From Mycobacterium sp. GA-0227b (GTDB taxonomy: Bacteria; Actinomycetota; Actinomycetes; Mycobacteriales; Mycobacteriaceae), in NCBI RefSeq assembly GCF_001499855.1, contig NZ_LQIK01000006.1, positions 62,001-126,000 on the forward strand: DNA of 64,000 nt, in the 5' to 3' direction. The stretch's first letter is position 1. Every line of letters begins with the position of its first letter. This document shows positions 8,997 through 19,392 of this stretch, piece by piece. A model generated the notes under the pieces. That model saw nothing but the letters and a program-made list of their open reading frames with translations, did no database searches and was not told the DNA's origin. A program made the position numbers and the translations under genes.

Positions 8997-9113
8997 GCTA
9001 GGCGCGCTAGGACGGCTAGACCCTGTGACTGCTTTCACACCGCCGGAAGAACGGGCGGTGACCACGGCCGGAGTGGAGTTTGGCGAAACCTGCCGGCCGT
9101 CCACCGTGCGGAA

Positions 9114-9141
9114 TACGACACACGGTAGTAACCAGTAGTAA
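9114..9141. promoter_or_regulatory. candidate BlaI operator upstream of blaI
   Basis: TACGAC at 9114-9119 and GTAGTA at 9125-9130 form an imperfect dyad, and a second GTAGTA follows at 9135-9140, ten bases later. TAC/GTA half-sites of this kind are the known target type for mycobacterial BlaI. Position 35-60 bp upstream of the blaI ATG fits autorepression. The extra direct half-site could give cooperative binding. Confidence 0.6.
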
Positions 9142-9175
9142 GCTGGATCCACGGCCTCTAGGAGAAGAACTGACC

Positions 9176-9592
9176 ATGGCGAAGTTGACGCGTCTAGGGG
9201 AACTGGAACGCGCAGTGATGGATCACCTGTGGTCCACCCGCGAGCCCCAAACCGTGCGCCAAGTTCACGAGGCGCTCTCCGCCCATCGCGACTTGGCCTA
9301 CACCACGATCATGACCGTGTTGCAACGGCTGGCGAAGAAGAACCTCGTCGTGCAACACCGCGATGACCGGGCCCATCGCTACGCGCCGACTCACGGCCGC
9401 GACGAACTCGTCGCCGGCCTGATGGTCGACGCGCTCGACCAGGCCGCCGATTCGGGCAGCCGGGAGGCGGCACTTGTGCACTTCGTCGAGCGGGTCGGCG
9501 CCGACGAAGCCGCCGCGTTGCGTCGCGCGCTGGCCGAATTGGAGAGCGAGGACGGCGTCGCGCCGCCCGCTGGCAATCCGGGCACCGGCTGA
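9176..9592 (+). CDS. blaI: BlaI/MecI-family repressor
   Basis: 138-residue winged-helix repressor, the length of M. tuberculosis BlaI (Rv1846c). The winged-helix domain occupies about 1-75 (LGELERAVMDHLW..., DLAYTTIMTVLQRLAKKNLV), followed by a dimerisation helix region. BlaI represses beta-lactamase and itself until cleaved by the membrane sensor-protease encoded next. ATG 9176 is preceded by GGAGAAG. The gap to the M56 gene is 14 bp. No beta-lactamase gene is near, so the regulon must act in trans. Confidence 0.93.
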   Translation: MAKLTRLGELERAVMDHLWSTREPQTVRQVHEALSAHRDLAYTTIMTVLQRLAKKNLVVQHRDDRAHRYAPTHGRDELVAGLMVDALDQAADSGSREAALVHFVERVGADEAAALRRALAELESEDGVAPPAGNPGTG

Positions 9593-9606
9593 GGGAGACT
9601 GACAGC

Positions 9607-10548
9607 GTGTCCGCGCTGGCCTTCACCGTCATGGCGCTGGTCCTCTCCGGACCGGTGCCAGCAGTGCTGGCCCGCGCATCCTGGCCCTACCGCGCACCCC
9701 GGGCGGCCATCGTGCTGTGGCAGGCGATCGCTCTGGCGGCCGTGCTGTCGGCTTTCTCGGCCGGCATCGCGATCGCGAGCCGCCTGTTCGCGCCGGGTCG
9801 CGACGGGAGACCGACCACGACGCTCACCAGCGAAATAGCGGTTCTGGGCTGGCCGGTCTGGATCGCCTACGTGGTGGTTTTCGCGCTGACACTGGTCATC
9901 GGTGCCCGCTTGATCGCCTCGGTACTGCAGGTCGCGATCGCGACACGGCGCCGGCGCGCTCACCACCGGATGGTGGTGGACCTGGTGGGTAAGTCGCAGA
10001 AATGGGCCCACGCGGTAGCCGGGGATGGGTTGCGCATCCTCGACGTGAACCAGCCGCTGGCCTACTGCCTGCCGGGCGTACGCAGCCGCGTCGTCGTCAG
10101 CGAAGGTACGTTGACCACGTTGGCGGACAAGGAGATTGCCGCGATCCTGTCCCACGAACGCGCGCATTTGCGGGCCCGGCATGATCTGGTGCTCGAGATG
10201 TTCACCGCGGTACGCGCGGCGTTTCCGCGTTTCGTCCGCAGCGCAAGTGCGCTGGATGCGGTGCGGCTGCTGATCGAGATGCTGGCCGACGACGCGGCAG
10301 TGCGCACCGCCGGTCCCACTCCCCTGGCCCGGGCCCTGGTCGCGTGCGCGGCCGGCCGCACGCCGTCGGGTGCGCTGGCCGCGGGCGGGCCGACCACGGT
10401 GCTGCGGTTGCACCGCCTCGGCGGGGCACCCAACAGTCTGGCGCTGGCCGCGTGCGCGTACTCGGCCGCGGCCGCGGTGCTGGTGGTGCCCACCATCGCC
10501 GTGGTCCTGCCGTGGCTCACCGAACTGCAACGGTTGTTCGCCGCTTAG
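9607..10548 (+). CDS. BlaR1-like M56 membrane metalloprotease
   Basis: 313-residue membrane protein with GTG start. Hydrophobic segments lie near 5-22, 36-58, 82-112 and 279-303. The gluzincin zinc motif HERAH is at 183-187 with a downstream acidic region (IEMLADDAA) supplying the third ligand. This is the M56 family, and in M. tuberculosis the equivalent (Rv1845c) functions as BlaR, cleaving BlaI. Unlike staphylococcal BlaR1 there is no extracellular penicillin-binding sensor domain, so the inducing signal is not a simple covalent beta-lactam sensor. It lies in an operon with blaI. Confidence 0.9.
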   Translation: MSALAFTVMALVLSGPVPAVLARASWPYRAPRAAIVLWQAIALAAVLSAFSAGIAIASRLFAPGRDGRPTTTLTSEIAVLGWPVWIAYVVVFALTLVIGARLIASVLQVAIATRRRRAHHRMVVDLVGKSQKWAHAVAGDGLRILDVNQPLAYCLPGVRSRVVVSEGTLTTLADKEIAAILSHERAHLRARHDLVLEMFTAVRAAFPRFVRSASALDAVRLLIEMLADDAAVRTAGPTPLARALVACAAGRTPSGALAAGGPTTVLRLHRLGGAPNSLALAACAYSAAAAVLVVPTIAVVLPWLTELQRLFAA

Positions 10549-10594
10549 GCCCGACGAAGCGTTCACCACAACAAAACAACGAAAGGCTGCCCGA

Positions 10595-12058
10595 ATGAGC
10601 TCTGACGATTCCGCTTCGACCACCGGTACCGCTCAGATCGGGGTCACCGGCCTTGCCGTCATGGGATCGAACATCGCGCGCAACTTCGCCCGGCACGGAT
10701 ACACCGTCGCGCTGCACAACCGCTCGGTCGCCAAGACCGACGCGTTGCTCGAACAACACGGCTCCGAGGGCAAGTTCGTGCGCAGCGAGACCATCGCGGA
10801 ATTTCTGGACGCGCTGGAGAAGCCGCGTCGGGTGCTGATCATGGTCAAGGCCGGCGACCCGACCGATGCGGTCATCACCGAGCTCGCCGACGCGATGGAC
10901 GAAGGCGACATCATCATCGACGGTGGCAATGCGCTCTACACCGACACGATCCGCCGGGAGAAGGCGATGCGCGAGCGTGGGCTGCACTTCGTCGGGGCCG
11001 GCATCTCCGGCGGCGAGGAGGGTGCCCTGAACGGGCCGTCGATCATGCCCGGCGGCCCGGCCGAGTCCTACACGTCGCTGGGCCCGCTGCTCGAGGAGAT
11101 CTCCGCGCACGTCGACGGCGTGCCGTGCTGCACGCACATCGGGCCCGACGGCGCCGGCCACTTCGTGAAGATGGTGCACAACGGCATCGAGTACTCCGAC
11201 ATGCAGCTCATCGGCGAGGCCTACCAACTGCTGCGCGACGGCCTCGGCAAGACGGCCGGTGAGATCGCCGACGTCTTCGATGAGTGGAACACCGGCGATC
11301 TGGACAGCTTCCTGGTGGAGATCACCGCGAAGGTGCTGCGCCAGACCGACGCCAAGACCGGCAAGCCGCTCGTCGACCTCATCCTCGACGAGGCCGAGCA
11401 GAAGGGCACCGGCCGCTGGACGGTGAAGTCGGCGCTCGATCTCGGCGTTCCGGTGACCGGTATCGCTGAGGCGGTGTTCGCGCGCGCCCTGTCCGGATCG
11501 GTAGCCCAGCGCGAGGCCACCACTGGACTGGCCTCCGGCGGTCTGGGCCAAAAGCCGACTGACGCAGCGAAATTCACCGAGAACGTGCGTCAGGCGCTGT
11601 ACGCGTCGAAGATCATCGCCTACGCGCAGGGCTTCAACCAGATTCAGGCGGGCAGCGCGGAGTACGACTGGAACATCACCCCCGGCGACCTGGCCACCAT
11701 CTGGCGCGGCGGCTGCATCATCCGCGCCAAGTTCCTCAACCGGATCAAGGACGCGTTCGACGAGGACCCCGACCTGCCGACGCTGATCGTGGCGCCGTAC
11801 TTCCGCAGCGCTATCGAGGCGGCAATCGACGGCTGGCGCCGCGTCGTCGTCACCGCCACCGAACTCGGCATCCCGATTCCCGGTTTCTCGTCGGCGCTGT
11901 CCTACTACGACGGTCTGCGTCAGGAGCGGCTGCCCGCCGCACTCACCCAGGGGTTGCGCGACTACTTCGGCGCGCACACCTACGGCCGCATCGACGCCGA
12001 GCGCACCAAGCGCTTCCACACCCTCTGGAGCGGGGACCGCAGCGAGGTCGAGGCCTAG
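10595..12058 (+). CDS. gnd1: 6-phosphogluconate dehydrogenase, decarboxylating (Gnd1)
   Basis: 487-residue long-form 6-phosphogluconate dehydrogenase of the oxidative pentose phosphate pathway, making ribulose 5-phosphate, CO2 and NADPH. The NADP-binding GLAVMGSN motif is at about 19-26, the substrate loop NGPSIMPGG near 148-156 and the catalytic Lys in GHFVKMVHNGIEY near 195. The frame is open well upstream, but ATG 10595 preceded by AAAGG matches the family N-terminus. The A-rich leader (ACAACAAAACAACGAAAGG) is unusual in this GC-rich region. It follows the M56 gene by 46 bp. Confidence 0.96.
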   Translation: MSSDDSASTTGTAQIGVTGLAVMGSNIARNFARHGYTVALHNRSVAKTDALLEQHGSEGKFVRSETIAEFLDALEKPRRVLIMVKAGDPTDAVITELADAMDEGDIIIDGGNALYTDTIRREKAMRERGLHFVGAGISGGEEGALNGPSIMPGGPAESYTSLGPLLEEISAHVDGVPCCTHIGPDGAGHFVKMVHNGIEYSDMQLIGEAYQLLRDGLGKTAGEIADVFDEWNTGDLDSFLVEITAKVLRQTDAKTGKPLVDLILDEAEQKGTGRWTVKSALDLGVPVTGIAEAVFARALSGSVAQREATTGLASGGLGQKPTDAAKFTENVRQALYASKIIAYAQGFNQIQAGSAEYDWNITPGDLATIWRGGCIIRAKFLNRIKDAFDEDPDLPTLIVAPYFRSAIEAAIDGWRRVVVTATELGIPIPGFSSALSYYDGLRQERLPAALTQGLRDYFGAHTYGRIDAERTKRFHTLWSGDRSEVEA

Positions 12059-12069
12059 ATTTTCCCGGC

Positions 12070-12127
12070 CGAGCAGTCGCAAATTGCCGCATTTTCGCGG
12101 TTTTTCGGGGCATTTTGCGTCTGCTCG
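12070..12127. repeat. dispersed inverted repeat, copy 1 (gnd1-guaB1 gap)
   Basis: 19-bp arms CGAGCAGTCGCAAATTGCC and GGCATTTTGCGTCTGCTCG pair with two mismatches around a 20-base, T-rich loop. It fills most of the 102-bp gap between two same-strand genes. A related element lies at 24748-24805. It could terminate gnd1 transcription, or be a member of a small intergenic repeat family. Confidence 0.75.
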
Positions 12128-12157
12128 CGCAGGGAAATCGGCCAACTAGACTCGTAG

Positions 12158-13597
<1,440 letters not shown>

Positions 13598-13625
13598 TCC
13601 CGCACCCGCGTCCTCAGCCGTTACC

Positions 13626-13802
13626 ATGGTTTTCCTCAGTCATCTACGCGAAAGGGATCCCGTGCCGCAGGCACCCGTCGAGGCCCGGGTTTCAGAGGGG
13701 GCCTTCCCGGCCTTGCGGCCCGACCGCGAGCCCCCCGACGCCGAGCCCTCCTCTAGGCGGCCGGGCAGCAGGCCCGGCACCCCTACGGGGAGGATCCGAT
13801 GA
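13626..13802 (+). CDS. proline/acid-rich upstream ORF before the CNNM/CorC gene (putative leader peptide)
   Basis: 58-codon ORF filling the gap after guaB1. Its TGA overlaps the ATG of the CNNM/CorC gene as ATGA. The product is rich in Pro, acidic and Arg residues, with REPPDAEP at about 34-41 followed by [15 protein letters not shown], and uses AGG four times plus CTA, both rare in mycobacteria. Alternative in-frame start: GTG 13662 with AAAGGGA ahead of it. Composition resembles Mg-sensing leader peptides such as enterobacterial MgtL (acidic/proline segment then arginines). No similarity to a known protein is claimed. It may be a regulatory leader rather than a functional protein. Confidence 0.5.
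   Translation: MVFLSHLRERDPVPQAPVEARVSEGAFPALRPDREPPDAEPSSRRPGSRPGTPTGRIR
13760..13790 (+). promoter_or_regulatory. tandem hairpins at the ribosome site of the CNNM/CorC gene
   Basis: A perfect 7-bp stem GCCGGGC-AGCAG-GCCCGGC (13760-13778) is followed at once by CCCC-TAC-GGGG (13780-13790). The second stem takes up the first Gs of the GGGGAGG ribosome site that serves the ATG at 13799. A ribosome translating the leader ORF would open both, so initiation downstream could depend on leader translation. Confidence 0.5.
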
Positions 13803-15187
13803 CGGTCGCCACGTCGCTGCTGTCGCTGTTGGCGTTCGCGCTGCTGACCGCGGGCACCGCGGTCTTCGTCGCCGCTGAGTTCTCGCTGACCGCGCTCGAG
13901 CGCAGCACCGTCGAAGCCAACGCGCGCAGCGGGCACCGCCGCGACCAGATGGTCCGGCGGGCGCACCGCACGCTGTCGTTCCAGCTGTCCGGAGCGCAGG
14001 TCGGCATCTCGATCACGACGCTCGCGACCGGGTTCCTGGCCGAACCCGTGGTAGCCAGGCTGATCCGCCCCGGCCTGGACGCCGTCGGGATGCCGGAACG
14101 GTTCGCGGGCGGGTTGGCCCTCGTGCTGGCCATCGTGATCGCCACGTCACTGTCGATGGTCTTCGGTGAGCTGGTGCCGAAAAACCTCGCGGTCGCGCGG
14201 CCGGTGCCGACGGCGCGCTGGTCGGCCGCGCCACAGCTGCTGTTCTCGGCGCTGTTCACCCCGCTGATCCGGCTGACCAACGGGACCGCCAACATGATCC
14301 TGCGCCGGCTGGGCATCGAGCCGGCCGAGGAGCTGCGCTCGGCCCGCTCCCCACAGGAACTGGTGTCGCTGGTGCGCAGCTCCGCGCGCAGCGGCGCGCT
14401 GGACCCCATCACCGCCGTGCTGGTGGACCGCTCGCTGCGGTTCGGCGACCGCTCCGCCGAGGAACTCATGACGCCGCGGCAGAAGATCGAGGCCCTCGAC
14501 GCCGACGACACGGTCGCCGATCTGGTGACCGCGGCGATCAGGACCGGATACTCCCGTTTCCCGATCATCCGGGGCGACCTCGACGAGACGATCGGCATCG
14601 CACACGTCAAGCAGGTCTTCGAGGTGCCGACCGGCAAACGCGACAGCACCCGGCTGGCCACCCTGGCGCTTCCGGTCGCGAGGGTGCCGTCGACGCTGGA
14701 CGGTGATGCGGTGATGACACAGATCCGCGCCAACGGGCTGCAGACCGCGCTGGTGGTCGACGAATACGGCGGCACCGCGGGCATGGTGACCGTCGAGGAC
14801 CTCATCGAAGAGATCGTCGGCGACGTCCGCGACGAACACGACGACGAAGCGCCGGATGTGGTGCCCGCCGGGCGCGGCTGGCAGATATCGGGCCTGCTGC
14901 GCATCGACGAGGTCGCCGGCGCGACCACGTTTCGCGCCCCCGACGGGGACTACGAGACGATCGGCGGCCTGGTGCTCGAGAAGCTGGGTCACATCCCCGA
15001 AGAAGGCGAGTCGGTGGAACTCGACGCGTTCGATCCCGACGGCCCGATCGAGAATCCGAACCGCTGGCTCGCGACCGTGGTGCGGATGGACGGGCGCCGC
15101 ATCGATGTGCTGGAGCTGACCGAACTGGGGCGGCGCGGCGACGGATCCGGTACCGGACGGGGCGATGGGAGCCGCGCCGATGGGTGA
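13799..15187 (+). CDS. CNNM/CorC-family membrane protein with CBS pair (Rv1842c-like), putative Mg/Co transport
   Basis: 462 residues. The N-terminal DUF21/CNNM transmembrane domain covers about 1-195 with hydrophobic segments near 3-25, 60-80, 95-120 and 135-155. A CBS pair spans about 215-335 and a CorC/HlyC C-terminal domain about 355-435. CNNM/CorC proteins are linked to magnesium (sodium-coupled) export or homeostasis; the CBS pair usually binds ATP. The gene overlaps the next CNNM gene by about 8 bp, giving an obligate two-gene unit that may form a heteromer. The start overlaps the stop of a proline-rich upstream ORF. Confidence 0.88.
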   Translation: MTVATSLLSLLAFALLTAGTAVFVAAEFSLTALERSTVEANARSGHRRDQMVRRAHRTLSFQLSGAQVGISITTLATGFLAEPVVARLIRPGLDAVGMPERFAGGLALVLAIVIATSLSMVFGELVPKNLAVARPVPTARWSAAPQLLFSALFTPLIRLTNGTANMILRRLGIEPAEELRSARSPQELVSLVRSSARSGALDPITAVLVDRSLRFGDRSAEELMTPRQKIEALDADDTVADLVTAAIRTGYSRFPIIRGDLDETIGIAHVKQVFEVPTGKRDSTRLATLALPVARVPSTLDGDAVMTQIRANGLQTALVVDEYGGTAGMVTVEDLIEEIVGDVRDEHDDEAPDVVPAGRGWQISGLLRIDEVAGATTFRAPDGDYETIGGLVLEKLGHIPEEGESVELDAFDPDGPIENPNRWLATVVRMDGRRIDVLELTELGRRGDGSGTGRGDGSRADG

Positions 15188-16232
15188 CTTCCTCGGTGTG
15201 CTGCTGACCGTGCTGCTGCTCGCCGTCAACGCGTTCTTCGTCGCCTCGGAGTTCGCGTTGATCTCCGCGCGCCGCGATCGGCTCGAGGCGCTGGCCGAAC
15301 AAGGCAAGAAGAGCGCGGTCACCGTGATCCGCGCGGGCGAGCGTCTGTCGCTGATGCTCGCCGGCGCGCAACTGGGCATCACGATCTGCTCCATCCTGCT
15401 CGGCCGGGTCGGCGAACCCGCCGTCGCTCACCTGCTGGAAAAGCCGTTCGACGCCGTCGGTGTCTCCGATGCGGTGCTGCACACCGTCTCCTTCGTCGTC
15501 GCACTGACGATCGTGGTCGTGCTGCACGTCTTGCTGGGCGAGATGGTGCCGAAGAACATCGCGATCGCCGGGCCCGAGTCGGCGGCGATGCTGTTGATCC
15601 CGACCTATCTGGTGTGGATTCGCCTGGCTCGACCGCTGATCGCGTTCTACAACTGGTGCGCCAACGCCACCCTGCGCGCATTCCGCGTCGAGCCGAAGGA
15701 CGAACTCGACGTCACGGTCTCGACCGTCGAACTGTCCGAGATGATCGCCGAGTCGCTGTCCGAGGGCCTGCTCGACCCGGAGGAGCACGGCAGGCTCACC
15801 CGCGCGCTGCAGATCCGTGATCGTGCCGTCAAGGACGTGGCCTTCCCGCTGCGCGACATCAGGACGGTGTCGGTGGCGCGCGACGGCGCGGGGCCGACGG
15901 TCAGCGCGGTCGAGCAGGCACTGGCCGAAACCGGCTACTCGCGTTTTCCGATCACCGACGCGTCCGGCGCCTACCTCGGTTACCTGCATATCAAGGACGT
16001 GCTGGCGTTCGTCAACGACCCTGACGCGGTGCTGGACTTTGCCATGGTGCGCCCGCTGCCGCTGGTGCCGGCGTCGCTGCCGCTGCCCGACGCGTTGTCG
16101 CGCTTGCGGCGCACCAACAGCCACCTGGCACTGGTCACCGCGCCCGACGGCAGCGTGGAGGCGATGGTCGCGCTCGAAGACCTCGTCGAGGATCTGGTGG
16201 GCACCGTGCGAGACGGGACACACCGTGTCTGA
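15180..16232 (+). CDS. CNNM-family membrane protein with CBS pair, lacking CorC domain (Rv1841c-like)
   Basis: 350 residues: DUF21/CNNM transmembrane domain (about 1-190, with repeated hydrophobic segments) and a CBS pair (about 200-335). It ends directly after the CBS pair, so unlike its upstream partner it lacks the CorC/HlyC C-terminal domain. ATG 15180 (MGDFLGV) has GGGAG eight bases ahead. An ATG at 15165 would add five residues. Tandem unequal CNNM genes suggest a heterodimeric Mg/cation transporter. Confidence 0.86.
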   Translation: MGDFLGVLLTVLLLAVNAFFVASEFALISARRDRLEALAEQGKKSAVTVIRAGERLSLMLAGAQLGITICSILLGRVGEPAVAHLLEKPFDAVGVSDAVLHTVSFVVALTIVVVLHVLLGEMVPKNIAIAGPESAAMLLIPTYLVWIRLARPLIAFYNWCANATLRAFRVEPKDELDVTVSTVELSEMIAESLSEGLLDPEEHGRLTRALQIRDRAVKDVAFPLRDIRTVSVARDGAGPTVSAVEQALAETGYSRFPITDASGAYLGYLHIKDVLAFVNDPDAVLDFAMVRPLPLVPASLPLPDALSRLRRTNSHLALVTAPDGSVEAMVALEDLVEDLVGTVRDGTHRV

Positions 16233-17094
16233 CGTCGCCCGGGTGCTGTGCGAGGCCGAGTGGACGGACCGCGAGCGCCGTCACCGTCGGCGCGTCGACG
16301 ACTTCCTGCGCACCCACCGGTCCGACGACACGCATCCGGTCTGGGATTTCCTGTTCACCTACTACAGCCTGCGGCCTGGGCGGTTGCGGACCTGGCATCC
16401 CGGGTTCGGGATCGCGCTGGCCGGTGCGGCCGCGCAGCGATACCTGCGCCGCACCGGATACCGGCCGGACGGCGCCGCGGTGACGGTGGCCCGCGACTAC
16501 CTGCTGGCGCGGCTGGACACCGTCCGGTTCATCGGCCGTCTGCTGTGTGCGACGGAGGCGCGTCCGGCACGGCTGAACTGCTTCGGCCTGCACGAGTGGG
16601 CGATGGTCTACCGCGCGCCGACGGTGCGTCACGACCGGGTGCCGCTGCGGCTCGGCGCCGCGGGCACCGACGCGGTCGTCGAGTCGATGCCGTTGCGGTG
16701 CACCCACTTTGACGCGTTCCGGTTCTTCACCGGGCCGGCCACCCGGCGCAACACCGAGCAGCTCACCCGGGCGGGCCAGACCGCCAGCGAACAGCCGGGC
16801 TGCCTCCACGCGGCGATGGATCTCTTCAAGTGGGCGGTCAAGCTTGGGCCACTGGTGGCGTCGGAGTTCGTGATGGACTGTCTGGACCTGGCGGCCGATG
16901 CTCGCGCACTCGACATGCGGGCCAGCCCCTATGATCTCCGCGACTACGGATTCGAGCCGATCGCGATCGAGACACCGGCGGGTCGAGCCGAATACGTTCG
17001 GCTCCAGCAGACGGTTGCTGAGCGGGCCGCGCCGCTGCGGGCCGCGCTTGCCGATCGGTGTGACCGGCTACTGACGACCGCGGCTGGCGGATAG
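16225..17094 (+). CDS. 3-methyladenine DNA glycosylase-like conserved protein
   Basis: 289 residues. Actinobacterial relatives are often labelled 3-methyladenine DNA glycosylase, but no helix-hairpin-helix or catalytic motif that proves this is visible. Conserved-looking segments are DFLFTYYSLRPGRLRTWHPG (about 33-52), NCFGLHEWAMVY (about 117-128) and MPLRCTHFDAFRFF (about 157-170). GTG 16225 overlaps the end of the CNNM gene by 8 bp, suggesting co-translation. The frame open further upstream is a shadow of that gene. Function should be treated as unknown. Confidence 0.6.
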   Translation: MSDVARVLCEAEWTDRERRHRRRVDDFLRTHRSDDTHPVWDFLFTYYSLRPGRLRTWHPGFGIALAGAAAQRYLRRTGYRPDGAAVTVARDYLLARLDTVRFIGRLLCATEARPARLNCFGLHEWAMVYRAPTVRHDRVPLRLGAAGTDAVVESMPLRCTHFDAFRFFTGPATRRNTEQLTRAGQTASEQPGCLHAAMDLFKWAVKLGPLVASEFVMDCLDLAADARALDMRASPYDLRDYGFEPIAIETPAGRAEYVRLQQTVAERAAPLRAALADRCDRLLTTAAGG

Positions 17095-17142
17095 CGCCAG
17101 TTACCGGTGGGTAAGCTGGTTCGACAGCTTGAGGGAGGAATG

Positions 17143-19356
17143 ATGACCGATCGCGTGACGGTTGGGAACCTGCGCGTGGCCCAGGTGTTGTACGACTTCG
17201 TCAACAACGAGGCGCTGCCGGGCACCGATATCGACCCCGACACCTTCTGGTCCGGGGTGGACAAGGTCGTCGCCGACCTGACGCCGAAGAACGACGAGCT
17301 GCTCGCCCGGCGAGACGAGCTGCAGGCCCGGATCGACAAGTGGCACCGGCAGCGGGTGATCGAGCCGCTCGACCCCGAGGCGTACAAGGCGTTCCTCACC
17401 GAGATCGGGTACCTGCTGCCCGAGCCCGACGACTTCACCGTCACCACCGCGGGCGTCGACGACGAGATCACCACGACTGCCGGTCCTCAGTTGGTGGTGC
17501 CGATCCTCAACGCCCGCTTCGCGCTGAACGCCGCGAACGCTCGGTGGGGCTCGCTCTACGACGCGCTCTACGGCACCGACGTGATCCCCGAGGACGACGG
17601 CGCCGAGAAGGGCGGCAGCTACAACAAGGTTCGCGGCGACAAGGTCATCGCCTATGCCCGCCGGTTCCTCGACGGTGCCGTGCCGCTGGCGTCCGGCTCT
17701 TGGAGTGAGGCCACCGGACTGAAGATCGACGACGGTCAGCTGCTCGTCGATCTGGGCGACGGAAACTCGGTCGGACTCGCAACGCCCGAGCAGTTCGTCG
17801 GCTACACCGGCGAGCTCGGCTCCCCGCAATGGTCGGTCCTGTTGCGCAACAACGGCTTGCACATCGAGGTTCTCGTCGACCCGCAGTCCCCCGTCGGCTC
17901 CACCGACGCCGCAGGCATCAAGGACGTGGTGCTGGAGTCGGCGGTCACCACGATCATGGACTTCGAGGACTCGGTGGCCGCGGTCGACGCCGACGACAAG
18001 GTGCTCGGCTACCGCAACTGGCTCGGGCTCAACCGCGGCGATCTCACCGAAGAGGTGAGCAAAGGCGGTGAGACGTTCACCCGTAAGCTCAACGAAGACC
18101 GCACCTACACCACCCCGGATGGCGGCGAGTTGACGCTGCCCGGTCGAAGCCTGCTGTTCGTGCGCAACGTCGGCCACCTGATGACCAACGACGCGATCCT
18201 CATGACGGTGAACGGCGCCGACGGCGAGCAATACCGAGAGGTGTTCGAAGGCATCCAGGACGCGCTGTTCACCAGCTTGATCGCGATGCACGGCCTCAAG
18301 TCCGGCGACGATAACGGGCCGCTGGTCAACAGCCGGACCGGCTCGGTGTACATCGTCAAGCCGAAAATGCACGGCCCGGACGAGGTGGCCTACACCGTCG
18401 AACTGTTCAGCCGCGTCGAGGACGTGCTCGGACTGCCGGCCAACACGCTCAAGATCGGCATCATGGACGAGGAGCGCCGCACCACGGTCAACCTCAAGGC
18501 GTGCATCAAGGCGGCCGCGGACCGGGTGGTCTTCATCAACACCGGTTTCCTCGACCGCACCGGCGACGAGATCCACACCTCGATGGAGGCGGGTCCGATG
18601 ATCCGCAAGGGCGCGATGAAGAGCACCCAGTGGATCCAGGCCTACGAGGATCAGAACGTCGACCTCGGGCTTGCGACCGGCTTCTCCGGCAAGGCCCAGA
18701 TCGGCAAGGGCATGTGGGCGATGACCGACCTGATGGCCGACATGGTCGAACAGAAGATCGGCCAGCCCAAGGCCGGGGCCACCACCGCGTGGGTCCCCTC
18801 GCCGACCGCGGCCACCCTGCACGCCATGCACTACCACGAAGTCGACGTCTACGCGGTGCACAAGGAGCTCGAGGGCAAGAAGCGCACCAGCATCGACCAG
18901 CTGCTGACCGTGCCGCTGGCCAAGGAGCTGGCCTGGGCGCCCGAGGAGATCCGCGAGGAGGTCGACAACAACTGCCAGTCGATACTCGGCTACGTGGTGC
19001 GCTGGATCGACGCCGGCGTCGGCTGCTCGAAGGTGCCCGACATCCACAATGTTGCACTGATGGAAGACCGTGCCACACTTCGGATTTCGAGCCAGTTGCT
19101 GGCGAACTGGCTGCGCCACGGCGTGATCACGCCCGACGACGTGGTCGCGAGCCTCAAGCGGATGGCGGCCGTCGTCGACAAACAGAACGAGCAGGATCCC
19201 GAATTCAAGCCGATGGCAACGGATCCGGACCACAGCATCGCGTTCCAGGCCGCGCAGGAGTTGATCCTGTCCGGCGCCGAGCAGCCGAATGGCTACACCG
19301 AACCGATCCTGCACCGCCGGCGGCGCGAATATAAGGCCGCAAGCGACGGTGCGTGA
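17143..19356 (+). CDS. glcB: malate synthase G
   Basis: 737-residue malate synthase G of the glyoxylate shunt, condensing glyoxylate with acetyl-CoA to malate. Nearly the whole sequence follows M. tuberculosis GlcB, including [35 protein letters not shown] and the MEDRATLR segment at 640-647 that carries the catalytic-base Asp (D642). ATG ATG at 17140/17143 follows GAGGGAGGA. The second ATG gives better spacing and the family start [10 protein letters not shown]. The enzyme matters for growth on fatty acids and C2 compounds. It is transcribed in the same direction as the next gene, 36 bp away. Confidence 0.98.
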   Translation: MTDRVTVGNLRVAQVLYDFVNNEALPGTDIDPDTFWSGVDKVVADLTPKNDELLARRDELQARIDKWHRQRVIEPLDPEAYKAFLTEIGYLLPEPDDFTVTTAGVDDEITTTAGPQLVVPILNARFALNAANARWGSLYDALYGTDVIPEDDGAEKGGSYNKVRGDKVIAYARRFLDGAVPLASGSWSEATGLKIDDGQLLVDLGDGNSVGLATPEQFVGYTGELGSPQWSVLLRNNGLHIEVLVDPQSPVGSTDAAGIKDVVLESAVTTIMDFEDSVAAVDADDKVLGYRNWLGLNRGDLTEEVSKGGETFTRKLNEDRTYTTPDGGELTLPGRSLLFVRNVGHLMTNDAILMTVNGADGEQYREVFEGIQDALFTSLIAMHGLKSGDDNGPLVNSRTGSVYIVKPKMHGPDEVAYTVELFSRVEDVLGLPANTLKIGIMDEERRTTVNLKACIKAAADRVVFINTGFLDRTGDEIHTSMEAGPMIRKGAMKSTQWIQAYEDQNVDLGLATGFSGKAQIGKGMWAMTDLMADMVEQKIGQPKAGATTAWVPSPTAATLHAMHYHEVDVYAVHKELEGKKRTSIDQLLTVPLAKELAWAPEEIREEVDNNCQSILGYVVRWIDAGVGCSKVPDIHNVALMEDRATLRISSQLLANWLRHGVITPDDVVASLKRMAAVVDKQNEQDPEFKPMATDPDHSIAFQAAQELILSGAEQPNGYTEPILHRRRREYKAASDGA

Positions 19357-19392
19357 TCCGGTGACCGGTCGACGTCGCGGGTAAGGGCGGAA

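Noticed and set aside
10517-12145. 542-residue minus-strand frame across gnd1
   Set aside because: Antisense of a well-identified enzyme; composition is typical of a shadow frame.
13598-13798. possible M-box (Mg) riboswitch before the CNNM/CorC gene
   Set aside because: None of the conserved M-box core blocks can be found by eye. The leader ORF and two small hairpins are the better explanation.
14802-16223. 473-residue minus-strand frame across the CNNM pair
   Set aside because: Gln/His/Arg-rich shadow of two clear membrane-protein genes; no membrane segments or motifs.
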